Shown: piece after piece, positions 53,501-63,212 of the stretch
Layout: the number at the start of each line of letters is the position of its first letter
How positions within the stretch are numbered: the first letter of the stretch is position 1
Source of the DNA: Monocercomonoides exilis
Lineage: Eukaryota > Preaxostyla > Oxymonadida > Polymastigidae
Length of the DNA: 64,000 bases
Assembly: GCA_001643675.2 (NCBI GenBank)
Contig: LSRY02000021.1
Span: forward strand, 1,302,001-1,366,000
Direction: 5' to 3'
The notes under the pieces: generated by a model
Told to the model about the DNA's origin: nothing
Seen by the model: only the letters and a program-made list of their open reading frames with translations
The model's database searches: none
Translations under genes and position numbers: made by a program

Positions 53501-55389
53501 TCAACTGATGATATTTCGCATTCCTCCATTGTCAATGATCCATCGCCATCCATCACCACAAATGGCTTGCTTGTCCCACTCTCTGCATCCCCTTGCAGCA
53601 TTGTCACTTTCTGAACACAAAAGGTTCCAGATGAAATTTGAAAAACTGATTCAAGCGATGATGCTGATTGCACAACACATTCATTCTTTGACAATCCACA
53701 AACGCTGAATTCATTGGATGAAATTGATATTTGTTCTTCTTTGAACACACTTGGTCGCAGGATGAGAGTTTTGTTCGAATTGCTTGTTGATCTTCCGAGC
53801 GAATATTTGATAGAGCGACAAAAAGGGGCAAAACCACACTGCTCATGATCAATGCCAACTGAATAGTCAGCTGTTATTTGATAATTATTCTCATTATTGG
53901 TCATCCACGAACTCAGATCTGATATATCAGTGCAAGTGTAATCACCGTTTTTGCATCTTGTGATTCTCGGGGAAGCACTTGAAGAATAGCAATCAGTAAT
54001 GTTGTTTTCATCAATCGTCATCCACTGATGATAACATCCAATGTGAATATCATGTCCGTAAGCATTATTTTTTGCTGTATTGTTATGGAAAAGACAATAT
54101 TTAATGTTTATTGAAGGATTATTAAGTTCTTCTTCTTCTGCGAAGAATATACAAGGAGCATAATTCCCACTTTTGCAATTCTGCATCGAACAATTTGAAA
54201 TCAATATAAATGTGCTTACGCGCCATATATGAGTAACTGCTGAATATGCTTCTGAGCTTGCATTGTCGAAAACACATGAAACAACGATGCATGGATTCTT
54301 ATTGCATGCAGCCCAATAAAAACATGTTTTGCTGTTTGAAGAACAATTGATCATCGAAGTCACATTTATCACTCCAGAATCAATATCCCCACATTGAAAT
54401 CCTCCTGTTTCTCCTGGAGACGAACATTTGCACACATAACAATTTTCAGAAACAAATATCCCATTTGAATGATACATAGCAACAGCACCACAACCGATTT
54501 TTGAAGAGCATTCCAAGAATGAACAACGGTGAAGTATTATTGATGCATTTCCCTCTGCTTGCAAGGCGCCACCAGCTTCATCACTCTGAACATTGAATGT
54601 GCCATCGTCAAACACATTTTCTCCTTCTGTGAAAATTTGTCTTTTGTTATAAGTTGTGAAGCATTTCAAAAACGAACAATTTCCACTTCGAAAAGAGATC
54701 ATCGCAGGCGAAAGAATGCCTCCAGAATATGGACTTTCACAACCAATCATCTCCGTTCTTTCCACCAGGACTCGGTCAGAGCATCCATTTCCATTGTCGC
54801 ACTTTTTCATTGATTTTGGCAAAGTGATATTTTCGAACAAAGAATCCGATACAGATATTGATGAAAGACAACTTGAAGAAAGAAATGGCTCATTTCCATG
54901 AACTTCAAATGATGAAATCCTTGAAGAAGACAAGCACAATTCACCACAATGATGAAGAACTTCCTTTGAACGATGTGCAATCAAAGACGATAATTGGCGA
55001 TCATGAACCACAAAATTGATTGAAATATTGCTGAGACATATTCGGCCTGCAGAACAGCCAAGCAGATTTTTTGATTGTGGATGGACTGAAAACGAACAAC
55101 AGCAAATATCCAGTCTCGAATGTGAATCAACTGATGCAAAATACTTCTCCATGTTCATGAAATATGAAAGTGTAGACAAGTTAATTGTTGAATTCTGGAC
55201 AACAAAAAATGAATGATCATTTTCCGCTTCACCTTGCATGCTCTTTTCTTTGTTTGTCTGCTCAAATGATAATCCTTGATTATCTGAACTCAAAATTGTT
55301 GTTGAACAACAACAAAATTCAATTCCATCAATGTTGTTTCCAGAAACCAACAAACAAAATAAGAGGCACCCTATAATGAGCAAATTCAT
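47536..55389 (-). CDS. Secreted beta-helix receptor with one TM span and a pseudokinase tail
   Basis: A single exon of 2617 codons ends in TGA. Residues 1-~20 form a signal peptide (MNLLIIGCLLFCLLVSGNN). Residues ~30-2150 are Pmp-like parallel beta-helix turns (short NCTF/SCxF and GGG motifs). The entry motif CG(Y/F/K)xxxxC.S recurs near residues 515, 860, 1235 and 1625, dividing it into modules. A ~26-residue membrane span lies at ~2163-2188, followed by a basic/acidic linker. The cytoplasmic part (~2260-2600) is kinase-like: RWKAPELL and FSIGMMVWECLTLQIPFGEY are present, but no VAIK Lys, HRD or DFG is visible and the subdomain IX Asp is replaced. It is thus probably a catalytically dead scaffold under a large adhesive or sensing ectodomain. 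This architecture is known from large oxymonad surface families; ligand and partners are unknown. Confidence 0.85.
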   Translation of the reverse strand: MNLLIIGCLLFCLLVSGNNIDGIEFCCCSTTILSSDNQGLSFEQTNKEKSMQGEAENDHSFFVVQNSTINLSTLSYFMNMEKYFASVDSHSRLDICCCSFSVHPQSKNLLGCSAGRICLSNISINFVVHDRQLSSLIAHRSKEVLHHCGELCLSSSRISSFEVHGNEPFLSSSCLSSISVSDSLFENITLPKSMKKCDNGNGCSDRVLVERTEMIGCESPYSGGILSPAMISFRSGNCSFLKCFTTYNKRQIFTEGENVFDDGTFNVQSDEAGGALQAEGNASIILHRCSFLECSSKIGCGAVAMYHSNGIFVSENCYVCKCSSPGETGGFQCGDIDSGVINVTSMINCSSNSKTCFYWAACNKNPCIVVSCVFDNASSEAYSAVTHIWRVSTFILISNCSMQNCKSGNYAPCIFFAEEEELNNPSINIKYCLFHNNTAKNNAYGHDIHIGCYHQWMTIDENNITDCYSSSASPRITRCKNGDYTCTDISDLSSWMTNNENNYQITADYSVGIDHEQCGFAPFCRSIKYSLGRSTSNSNKTLILRPSVFKEEQISISSNEFSVCGLSKNECVVQSASSLESVFQISSGTFCVQKVTMLQGDAESGTSKPFVVMDGDGSLTMEECEISSVDSKLLLEVSFMQIFGGNVELSGVGISDMNFISDSLISFNVNQSGSVLHVVNTNITSIQRESGSGGIIERNDASSGSVVVENCHFENVSAGKDGGGLGMRGEWKGELIVNGTTMFEGCCAGSLEEKGRGGGLFINVDSTESDFTIYESVIFSEENPNRAFHGSDVFVQCGSGLLLEEIIDQASFGFFKDGNCMNNEEKLCGCEDGTSLPVIPLCVYLCDFESPISVDERSGADHSHCGYSVFCCSTIDFCVRERVNELVNAMEVISSASIKNPFVVPLFQTSQISISSSSASSSSSQYPLVNVGLTDNISTDCHNVIQCSGSFSLSFLSFALPRVLPSSISSIIQSSIFLSLSNISIVFSADTLASSVAFSLIHVSGGELELTGLVVSEDITFAELSPINVNGASRVAVEGCTLTEMANEGGSGGCVKVETSGGGTISIKNTNISSKCKNEEGLRGGGMMILIGSGGSLEMKNVNLSECEVPSVDIEDGGKGMGGGMFVALPEEIEKFVMEGMTFEGCNAWKGKNLFVSGWDLREVVNKDHLKWEMSSEELESLDELCGWEGMTTGEEYEIPLVVYLWSNWSGKGFVSKEKGGGFSGCGYSEAPCSSIDHMIKMRFSPVGLEKSIIKVEGSASLKHSVSLLPSKPSDENRPLISVEGGDEAVHLFVSGDGDSSDDGSLISNSVNASFSNLIIDLPSRYEFHKSFIRSVYSVSFSLCRFIPSDTLSPSSSSLCVLDIAEGDVSLEHCALATLSLANPFLRLSANFHSAHMHNTSFINSSVSSDSFISVFPTGLHSNQLALGDSPDLPVDCPSMNMTSVTVENVSRTEEGSVFLGVDEFAGLKCGMENCTFWNCLSRQSNRGGGLMMHMKNEESSLGVKNCTFVLCACSESTGRGGGMMLDFCDPDAPFQTPSKPLLLHVASVQFMMNSAFMGKDVFINCHSIGEQINETLFALDFSQPSLRMNTSICGSDSAHSDIDLIPLITFLYTPQVFVSMESEDSNQCGKQDNPCRSVSHGVRHVQAGLFNAICVDSSSVVAEPTVVSDLTLKSITKHQSAIHFNSSIEEESEGSWIMLFENECLVEDCLFSFDEHFSAEHTAIMKQLNGSLAFSGCTLQSSSVESTLNSSVIVVEGGVFEMEKSSICVMGTAQPLFLFKGGSAATLNQIEISTIKTTATAMIVESSASVNIMQLAASDIRLCGENFISLAKGKNQHVNEKDAGERVVLQMGISSFSNITSSSSSSSNSHVVESACEKTRSQLLNCSFERCFTPSEKGSLVEISSGASLSLQSCELIGCEDEHQSEKNGADEDVCKWTGSVVDVCEGLLEMKDTSITNSSKGGLSISGGSAVIESCLFENNSKRIERYRSARRNVFCTGSGTLNVVDLKGGDGWERNTSLWILNEGCKLLGIAAERSSEFFIPTLKSVETTQKEDTVELTFRGTLLLPCNLGFQIVSKINNVSSIETHAFAEDEFVSEEEVQGKIGSSLVSSAPTEAEVAVCILFGNVSNPSSTESFVLKNKSESEPKGDEKIVEGGKKEKSIWPIIVIIMAVILVIVLIVSIVVTIRWRKVKNEAKDLREIVNDTVRKDPKLIEMVTMEMSPEEQWRRAEREAEKKNEERMKKRVYEKSLGHSESSEHLLSESGSTEYILGRDSDKIPEWMLEKVDEKEEEEEETRKRTPSPSISSTSTTDTSDTESTFVRGEDLCPTTSSMSNLVDAMACSSPHEKLIVDLRDSMFMLLHGRNKTKEMAIGTLQEREQTAAQILFWVANLALHSFDEMNNPLQSLANLSPHIVLFSEHMVICIALHSDCSSDDSDSSSISSTTTIATSSSDCSCANGNGRGSPPPSSAFEDEDDFRKECMRWKAPELLSGAKGHATKKTVVFSIGMMVWECLTLQIPFGEYEAEAAGQKIANGERPTLCSCEGISLGQTACAAMSQQPHSRPTLQELKKAFIALFPPASAMLTASDAIDLVDATGIPPPSALPASAVSETLTSF

Positions 55390-55816
55390 AGAATGTTGAG
55401 AATCAATAATTTTATTATGGTTCTGAAAGAATTATCTCAATTATTGTTTGTTTCAATAAAAAAGTTTTTCTCTTTCAAATCGAGAATTTGACAATCTCAG
55501 CCCAATTAGATCATGAGCAGTTGTAATCAAAGAAAAAGATAGATGAATATTTGATTGTGGAAGAATAGATTGTGAAATTACCAATTCATCAATGATCCAA
55601 ATGAACAAATTCCAATCAATTCCTTCTGCACGAATCTGTATCTGTGAATTAACTAATAAATAATAGAATTCCGTTCAAAGAGCACTTCAAATTAATCTCT
55701 GTTGTGGTGGTTGAAAAACATTCCAAAAAAAAATCAGAAGATAGATTTTTTGTTTGTGAATATCTTCCGATGTTTCATTCATCAGTTTTATTGGTTCTTG
55801 AAAACGTTATCAACAG
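55390..55816. promoter_or_regulatory. Upstream region of the receptor gene
   Basis: This is AT-rich DNA between the receptor start and the next coding-like exon on the opposite strand. It should contain the receptor promoter. No conserved element could be named. Confidence 0.35.
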
Positions 55817-56067
55817 AATTTCACATGCGTTTGAACCACATCTCCAAAAAAGTCGTTGAAGAAGAAAAGTTGAAAGAACATGGTAGCCGAATAAATGAAT
55901 TAGAGAAAATGCGCTCACAAATGGAATACATCAGAAGTTCAGTGAATTCCTCATATGAGTTCAATTCGAGGTATTTTTTAATATTCATTAATATTTGCAT
56001 TTCAAGAATATATTTTTCTGTTTTGATCATTCCTCATTATGAAAGTGTTGAATTTGAAAAATATTGA
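55817..56067 (+). CDS. Coiled-coil exon(s) of a small or partial gene
   Basis: Exon 55817-55970 is bounded by an AACAG acceptor and a GTATTT donor. It reads a charged coiled-coil, KKVVEEEKLKEHGSRINELE and following EKMRSQMEYIRSS. A 36-bp intron (55971-56006) then leads in frame to a short tail ending in TGA. The 5' exon was not found with confidence, and no longer partner is visible downstream. It may be a decayed end of a larger gene. Family unknown. Confidence 0.35.
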
Positions 56068-57309
56068 AATTGCCAAATGTGAGCAGCTGAAGTTTGTCCT
56101 GTTTTAATTAAGCTGAAAACATCTTCTTTTGTTGATTGGGCATCTTCACAATCATGGCTTTGTGTGCTGGATGCATTCACCAACGGTCTTGTGAAAATGA
56201 AAATTAAGATTGTCATTCTTTTCAATGTGCAAACTGTTCTCCAACACCTGTGGTTATCGTGTGTTGAGATAATGAAAGAGCTTGATGATGTCATTTTCAT
56301 GTGATGTGCAATGTGTTCTGTTTTTTTGAGTGTCAATGAATGAGAACTTACAAATGCGAACTCTTTGCAAATCCATCAAATGAACTGCGGAAATGATGCG
56401 AAATCAGATGCACGACACGCATTTATTCGGACCAAGTGTGTGGTTTGAACCAATCGCTTTTGTTATTCCTTGACGCCCAAATTTCACAGCGAGCACAGTC
56501 AAGTGTTTTTCACAACCATATTCTATTATTAGATGAATTGCACAATTTTTGTATAATTGTGAAATTATTGAAATAATTTGAAATTCGTTTATGTTATTTT
56601 GAAATAATCAAGTAATTTTGAAATTTTTCAGAAAAATTGAAAATAAGGCAGTTATTTTAAGTTCCACCAACAAATTTCAAGTTTTATAAAATTGTGGGAA
56701 GATCTCATATTTTTCACAGTATTTTTTGCACATTCGAAAATAGCTGTTTATTTGTCACAACTGTTATTAAATATTTAATATTCAATTATCAGAACATTTA
56801 CCAACAAATTTTTCGAAATAAATCCTTTTTCGTATTTTTGTGAAAATCGTTAAGAAAAAAAATATTATTCAGCGTTTTCTACGATTATTGAAATGTTTCC
56901 ATGAACAATAAATGATTGTTCTTATTTAAAACATTTCAAAAATTTAATATTAAATGGTTAAATATTACTGATTTGCAAAAATCAACAGAATACATCAAAT
57001 ATCAAAAAAGAGAGCTATTTAAATTTAAGAACATTTCAAATATTGATGTTATGCACAATAATGAATATTTCCTGGAGAAAAAAATGTCACTGTTTCTTGT
57101 AAAACAAGGCAAAAAAACTGAAAAAGAAAATCAAATTAGATTTCGATAATGCATGCTCATTATACAATTCTATTAACAATAAAAACACTATTCAAAGCTT
57201 TTTGCAAATCTTATTGTTTCTTCGTTTTCCTCTTATTCTACTTCTCAATATATCATTTTTTTAATCTTCAAAACTTATTTGATCCATTTCTCTTGTTTAT
57301 TTCAATGTG
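56068..57309. other. AT-rich spacer
   Basis: No gene is supported. The stretch around 56530-56640 contains GATGAATTG and AATTTTGAAATT blocks that recur, inverted, around 62740-62830, suggesting a shared short repeat. Confidence 0.4.
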
Positions 57310-58299
57310 AATTTCATCGCCTCCTTTCTGCCTTCCAAAAAAATTCATCAAAGCCTAATCGTCTATTCTGCTTCCACTTAAATAACTCTGCAAACTCCAT
57401 TCTATAAAAAACAGTCAAAGAAGAAGATTCCTTCAGAAGAATCACTTCCCATCCCTTGTTGATGTATTGCCTTCTTCTTCTCTCCATTTCCTCCAAAACA
57501 ACATCACATCAACGCATCCACTTCCCAATCTGACCATTCTCCCAACCAAAAAAAATCTATTTTCATTCTTTTTCTATCTCCTTTGAAAGGTACCTTCCCA
57601 TAGTCAGCCCCTCATCTCGTTCCATCCCTGTCGCACCTCTGTCTCCACACCCCCAATGCAAAGTGCTGCGTTCAATGTTCCTTCTTCCTCTCTTCCTCCA
57701 CCTCAGCCTCCATCCCCAACCCAGAAAATGAGAGGCGCGTCTAAACCGTTCATCTAATAAAAAAAAAAATCAAAATAAAAAATTCTTCCTCACATTTTTC
57801 CCCCTTCAACCCCACTTCTCTTTCTTATTAAACACTCACTCACAAATACTCTTTCTCTTGCTCCACCTCATTCGCCTCCTCCCTTTCTCTGCATTTAAAA
57901 AATAACATCTCCTCCCCATTCCTTTTCCATATCTCTCCATTTCCGATCCAACTCTAATCCTCCCCTCCAATAAATATACTCCATTCACTCCGCCCATCTT
58001 CTTCCCTTCTTATCTTCCATCTCATCTTACCTCCTCAACATCAAATTCCATTTCTCCAATAATTAACACAACACCCACTCCTTTCAAATAACATAAATCT
58101 CAAAAACAACTATACAGCTTCATTTCAATCCATCTCCAACACATACATTTCCACAACAAAACTCCACAAAAATGCCTGTTTCTCTCCCCAAAAAACCCCT
58201 CACACTCTCCATTCAACTTTAAAACCCTGTTTCTCCCTAACCACTCAAATCCTTCCTAAAGCACAATAAATCCATTCTTTTGTAATCACGTTGTCTTCA
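57310..58299. other. G-poor, C/T-rich tract of unclear origin
   Basis: From about 57470 to 58270 the plus strand is strikingly poor in G and rich in C, unlike the A/T spacers. A minus-strand frame at 57314-57496 and a plus-strand frame around 57595-57765 (containing MQSAAFNVPSSSLPPPQPPS) look protein-like but have no family match and short length. It may be the decayed 5' part of the IQCH-like pseudogene or a separate relic. Confidence 0.35.
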
Positions 58300-60549
58300 T
58301 ATGTCATTTCAGCCACAGCGCATCGTGTTGTGCCCCTTTTCTGAATCTGCCCCAAATCTGTTATGGAGACGATCAAACCAAGCCAACTTCAACAAAAGTG
58401 GCACAACCACCCGCAGAGCGGAAGTTCCATGCACTCAAAATGTGGCTGCTGGAATAGGTAAGTTTTATGCAGCGATGAGGCCAATAGGATTGCAACTGTA
58501 TTTTTCTGAGGGAAGTGAACGCTGAATAATCTGATTGTTGGAAGGTGTGTTGGAGCACGAGCTTCCACAATACCACCAAATAGAGGCGCAGTATGTGCTT
58601 TAATTTTTTGTTTGTGTTAACTGATGAATTTAATTCTTATTTTCATCTTCATAATTGAAAAGGTGTGATGATATTGTTCGAAATGGACAAATAACAGATT
58701 CATTTGATGAGTGAGGAGTGAAAAGCAACTGAGAGGTCACTATTTCAGAAATATGAGGGAAGTGAAGCAAAGGAAGGATATAATGATTACATGTTTTTGA
58801 AAAAATATGGAAGAAAAAAATGAGTCAATACGAATTAGAAAGAGCTTGAAGCAGAAGCAGGAGGAAAAGGAGAAGAGGAAGAAAAACATGAAGAAGAAGA
58901 AGATGATGATGATGAAAGAGATGAATGAGGAAGCAAATAGTTGATTATTGGGTGAAGAATAAAAAGAAAAAAAAGGATTTGATGACTTGAAGACGACACA
59001 CAAGAATTTCTTGTTTTCTGGTTGAATGATTGAAAATCAGTCACATTTGAAGGAAGAATTTATTATATTGTTTCAAAAATTGAATTTGACGTGTTTGGCA
59101 GCAAAAGGGTTCCTAAAACGGAAGATTAGAATTCTGAAGATGAAGCGATGGAAGGGAAATGGCAGATGAGAAGTTGAGGCGGAAGAGGAAGAAAAGAAAA
59201 AGAAGAAGAAGAGGAGGAGGAGGAGGAAGAAGAAGAGGAAGTTGTTGTTGTTGGAATAAATCCTGGATTGATTATCAAGTTGGTGCAATTCCTGGATTGG
59301 AAAATGTATTTGGTGAAGACAAAGCATTAACAGAAGAGGGGGAAGAAGAATTTGAAGAAGAAGAATTTTGTGAAGAAGAAATAGAAGAAGAAGAAGAAGA
59401 AGAGGAAGAAGAAGGTGAAAAAGATGTTGAAGAAGAAGAAGAAGGTGATTGAGGAGGAGAAGAGGAAAGAGAAGAAGAGGAAGAGGAAGAGGAAGAAGGA
59501 GAAGGTGAAAAAATTGATGATAATGTCCAATCCCTGGAGGAGAATTATTTGCAAAGTTTTCCTGTGAATGTGAGGCATGAGATTGTTGAAGGAGAATGAA
59601 CGAATGGGAGATGGCGGGACAATCTTATAATGGTGAAGGTGAAGGAGGAGCTGGTGGAGCTGTGTGTAGAGCGGGAGCGGATTGTTGGGAAGCCAGTTGT
59701 GGAAGGGATAATACAGCCGGACGGGACGATGAGCATCACGTTTATTGGGGAGAGGCTGTTTGGGAGGAGAGAGAGAAGAGAAGGGGGTATGGGTGGGGAT
59801 AAGTGTGAGCGTTTGGCATGTGATGGGGTGACGTTGCATTTGAGCTCGGACAGGCAGAGAGAGAGGATGGACGAGTTTGTTGCGATAGGGGCGGTTGTGC
59901 CGCAGGAAAGTGTGCCGTCGATTGCTCTGCGGGATGCGACGTATGCGATTGGGCAAGTGTGCCACGGGAAAGGGATGATTGGGGTGTTTAGTGTTTCGTA
60001 TTGTGTGTTTGTGGACGAGTGGGAGTCGCTGCGGATGTGTGCGGTGGATCTTTCGGTGGGTCCGCTGGCAGCATCGTCGGCGTTCCGTTGGATGTCGTAT
60101 CTGCTGCAGGGGGGCATCGAGATCGCGTCTGGAAACTACCTCCTTCCGCGCCGCTGCGGCACAGCCGCTTTGCATGTGCGTGCTCCGTCCTCTGATTCTG
60201 CGCATTCTGCCTGTGCTCGGCCTCAGGGCTGTTCGAGCGGAGCACACAGGTCGGACTCGCCGCTCCATGTGGCAGGTGTGGAGAGAAAGTGTCTTCTCAA
60301 TCGTAGTTTGTCCCCGCTGATTCCTCTGAACAAGCATGTTCATGTCTCTCTCCAATGGCGACACACAGCTTTGTGGTGGTGCAGTTGTTCTACTAGCCTG
60401 AGCTGTCGCTTGTTCAGCTTGAGTTATTCTTTCCGAACGGTCAGGAGCATAATATTACGTTTGACTTTGTAGAGAAGTTCGGTATTCTGTTCCAGCTGAT
60501 CGGGTATCTCATCGCGGTGGAAGTGGGGTTTGTAGTGTGCGAGCTGTAG
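58300..60549 (+). pseudogene. IQCH-like flagellar protein, pseudogene
   Basis: The upstream piece (58325-58470) follows a TTTCAG acceptor, ends at GTAAGT, and holds ANFNKSGTTTRRAEVPCTQN, which resembles the TKSG...F region of IQCH. The main block (59594-~60150) has GKPVVEGIIQPDGTMSITF, MIGVFSVSYCVFVDEWESL and CAVDLSVGPLAASSAFRWMS, in the order of the IQCH C-terminal ATP-grasp-like part. The C-terminal block (60302-60549), in another frame, has PELSLVQLELFF and ITFDFVEKFGILFQLIGYL. Lesions are TGA at 59450-59452 and 59596-59598, at least one frame change between 60150 and 60343, and TAG at 60394-60396. IQCH-type proteins act in flagella. Stretches of poly-Glu and Lys/Arg lie between blocks. 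The alignment is from memory of the family. Confidence 0.72.
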
Positions 60550-60886
60550 GCGTTGCTTGCAGCGTGAACAGCAGCGCGAGCACCTGAAATAATGGATACT
60601 CAAAGAACAACTCAATATTCATTCGCTTTTCCTTTTTCTCACGCATTTGTGTCTATCTCTTTCTTTTCTCATTAACAACTTGCATATTCCTAATAATTCT
60701 TTCAATTCCATAAAAAGCAAATTCAAAATGCCTATAATGAAACTTTAATTGTAAAAGAATGTGTAAATAACGAAATATTTAGATGACATTTGCTCTGTTC
60801 ACATTATCCATTAATAATTCTTGATAAAAAATATTAATCAACTTTGTAGAAACTTATATTAATGTGGAGTGTCAGCTTCCAGCTGA
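60550..60886. other. Short AT-rich spacer
   Basis: This separates two pseudogenes of opposite strand. Nothing was recognised. Confidence 0.4.
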
Positions 60887-62036
60887 TTAGTTCAGCGCGC
60901 TTATCCTCAGCTCTCCTGCTCCAGTAATCGCAAACATCTTTGATCCGCGATTATTAGATTGAGCTGAGTTGTGCACAAGAACAAAGTCCCTTGTAGTCAA
61001 GGTGCCTGTCGAATCAGAAAAAAGAGACAGCCCAGATGCTCCTAATTCTGTTCGGATTACTGTGCTCATATCACTTTGGCCATAAGCAGTAAAACTGTCT
61101 GATCCACAATCAAAACTATTTGTTTCGATTATTGTTCCTGCGAGCATCCAGACATCCGTCACATAGTCAGAAATAAGTTAAGTCAAACAATGGGTGATTG
61201 TATTTCACGGATAGCTTTCATAGATCCAACTTGAAAAAGTGCATTTGGAATTTGTTTGTGCTGCAGTTGAAAAAACAAATCTGGTTCTTCCTCCAGCATT
61301 ATTAAGCCATTCACTTCTGTTAATGATTGAACCAGAGTTTGTGTTAACTCTGCTTGTTGTCTGTCTTGTTGAATAGCACGTGAAATCAATGTTGTTTGAT
61401 GTTGAATTGTGGAGAGCAATATCATGACCCCCTGCAACGCACGTGTTATTGTGGAAAAAACAATAGTAAAACAAAAATACCACTGTTATTCGTATCAATC
61501 AATATTTTGACAGCGCCTCCTCAGCACATGGAATAACAATTGCAGAATTGGTAGTTTGAAATTACAACTTGACACACATGACCCCAATGTTCTATGGAAC
61601 CTCCAATGCCGTTAAATGAGCTATTGCACCTGTAGTTTTCTTAAAAGGAACCCGCAACGCAGTGCTTTTGTTTTTGAGCAGTTTCTTGATGAAAACTAAT
61701 TCCTCCTCCATTGTCTCCAGAAGAGTAATTTTGAAAGGAGCAATCATCAACAACTGGTTGGACATGAATGTTCTCAATCATTATTCCTGCACCACCAAAC
61801 TGTGTGGTTGTTGCAGCCGAACATTTGGTGAATGTTGAATGAAGCATTGTGTGTTCAGCGATTTTGAAGACAAATATTCCCCCACCTCTTGTGGAAGTAC
61901 CATTGCAGTTTGTGAATGAAGAATTCTCAACTGTGAAAGTTGCATTTTCGTTATCTTGCACATAAATAGCACCTCCTTGTGCTGTGCAGCCAACCCATCC
62001 GCACAATGAAAAGGATTGGCTTTCCATTGTGTCCAT
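60887..62036 (-). pseudogene. Decayed beta-helix surface-protein gene
   Basis: The minus strand carries beta-helix turns (GWVGCTAQGGAIYVQDNENA, FTVENSSFTNCNGTSTRGGG, then FGGAGIMIENIHVQ) from 62036 down to ~61650. Further pieces in shifted frames follow at 61498-61205 (CVAGGHDIALHNSTSNNIDF) and 61162-60887 (GTIIETNSFDCGS...SDSTGTLTTRDFVLVHN). Stops and frameshifts separate the pieces, and there is no signal peptide, membrane span or kinase tail. It belongs to the same broad family as the intact receptor but is a different copy. Confidence 0.7.
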
Positions 62037-63212
62037 TTTATTTTTCCTTGAATTTGATTATTATTCAATTCTATTTAACATTGATGAGAAAAATTTTTCA
62101 TTTGAATTGCTTTAACCAAGAAAAACAGTGAAAATGAAAGAATAAGTTATTTCAAATCTAAATAATTTTTCAAGGTAAAAAACTTGTGAAACACATTGCA
62201 CATCAAATATCTTGTTCAGATACTTTCATGATAAAATCCAACAACTCTTATTACACCAGATAATAAATTTTCGAATTGATCAAAAAACAACATTAAAAAT
62301 TTTCATGAAGAACTGATTTTTTTTAGGATGCTGAAGTTTTTCAAGATATTCTTTCTCATTTATGAATTTTTGAATATTGATGATTTATAATTGCAACGGA
62401 GTGTTTCATTCCTTTCTCCAATAGGTAAATATTTTTATCCTTGGCGACTTTTCAAAAAATGTGACCCTTTTCATTCATCCGTGAAAGAAATGAAATGAAA
62501 ACCTTCAAACTTTAATGATAATGTTTTAGAAGAGAGCAAAATTGGTTTCTTAAGCTTGTTTCAAAAAATCATAAATAATTTCCGAAAAGGATCGTTAATA
62601 TGTTTGTTTATTTAACATTAACAATAAAAACACAAGAGAATAATATGAAAATATGATTTAAATAACTTTGGTGCATGCATAATATATTTTAAGCATAGAA
62701 AAAATTCGTCTACCCGAGTTATTGCAAAATTCCCCAAAAATTTCAAAATTTCCATAGACAATTTCAAAATTATTGGGTAATTTTGAAATAACCCAATAAT
62801 TTTGAAATTTTTTTTTATTTCACAATTCATCTATTCGATTCAGTTTTTTGTTTGTGTGAAAATTACAAAAATTGTTTTCTGCAACAATTATTTCAATCTC
62901 AGTTTCTCGTCTCTTTTTGCGATAGAAACAGTGTTAATATTTTTTCAATCCGGTATTTTCTTTCTTTCTTTCTTTCTTTCTTTCTTTTTTTATTTTTTTC
63001 CTTTTTTCTTTCTTTCTTTTTAACATAATCATTTTTCATAGATAAATAAATAAATAAATAAATAGATAAATAAATAAATAAATAAAAAAACATTTGAATC
63101 CATTCTTTTCCACAAACGGCAAAATAATTGTATTTGTGAAAATAAACAATGATTTGTATCTTCCTTTTCTGCTATTAATTCATTTTAAGTCTCATATTCA
63201 TATGTAATAAAA
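62037..63212. other. AT-rich spacer with hairpin and microsatellites
   Basis: It contains the short repeated motif GGCGACTTTTCAAAAA (about 62443), a perfect 19-bp-arm hairpin (62760-62809), a CTTT microsatellite (about 62956-63020) and an AAAT microsatellite (about 63041-63087). No gene was recognised. Confidence 0.55.
62760..62809. repeat. Hairpin with perfect 19-bp arms
   Basis: Bases 62760-62778 are the exact reverse complement of 62791-62809 (arm AATTTCAAAATTATTGGGT) with a 12-base loop. Surrounding bases repeat the TTTCAAAATT motif. It may be the centre of a small fold-back element. Confidence 0.8.

Noticed and set aside
59450-59598. TGA codons inside the IQCH-like frame as evidence of a changed genetic code
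   Set aside because: The intact receptor and the DUF1295 gene end in TGA, and other genes end in TAA and TAG, so all three are stops. The IQCH region also has a frame change and a TAG.
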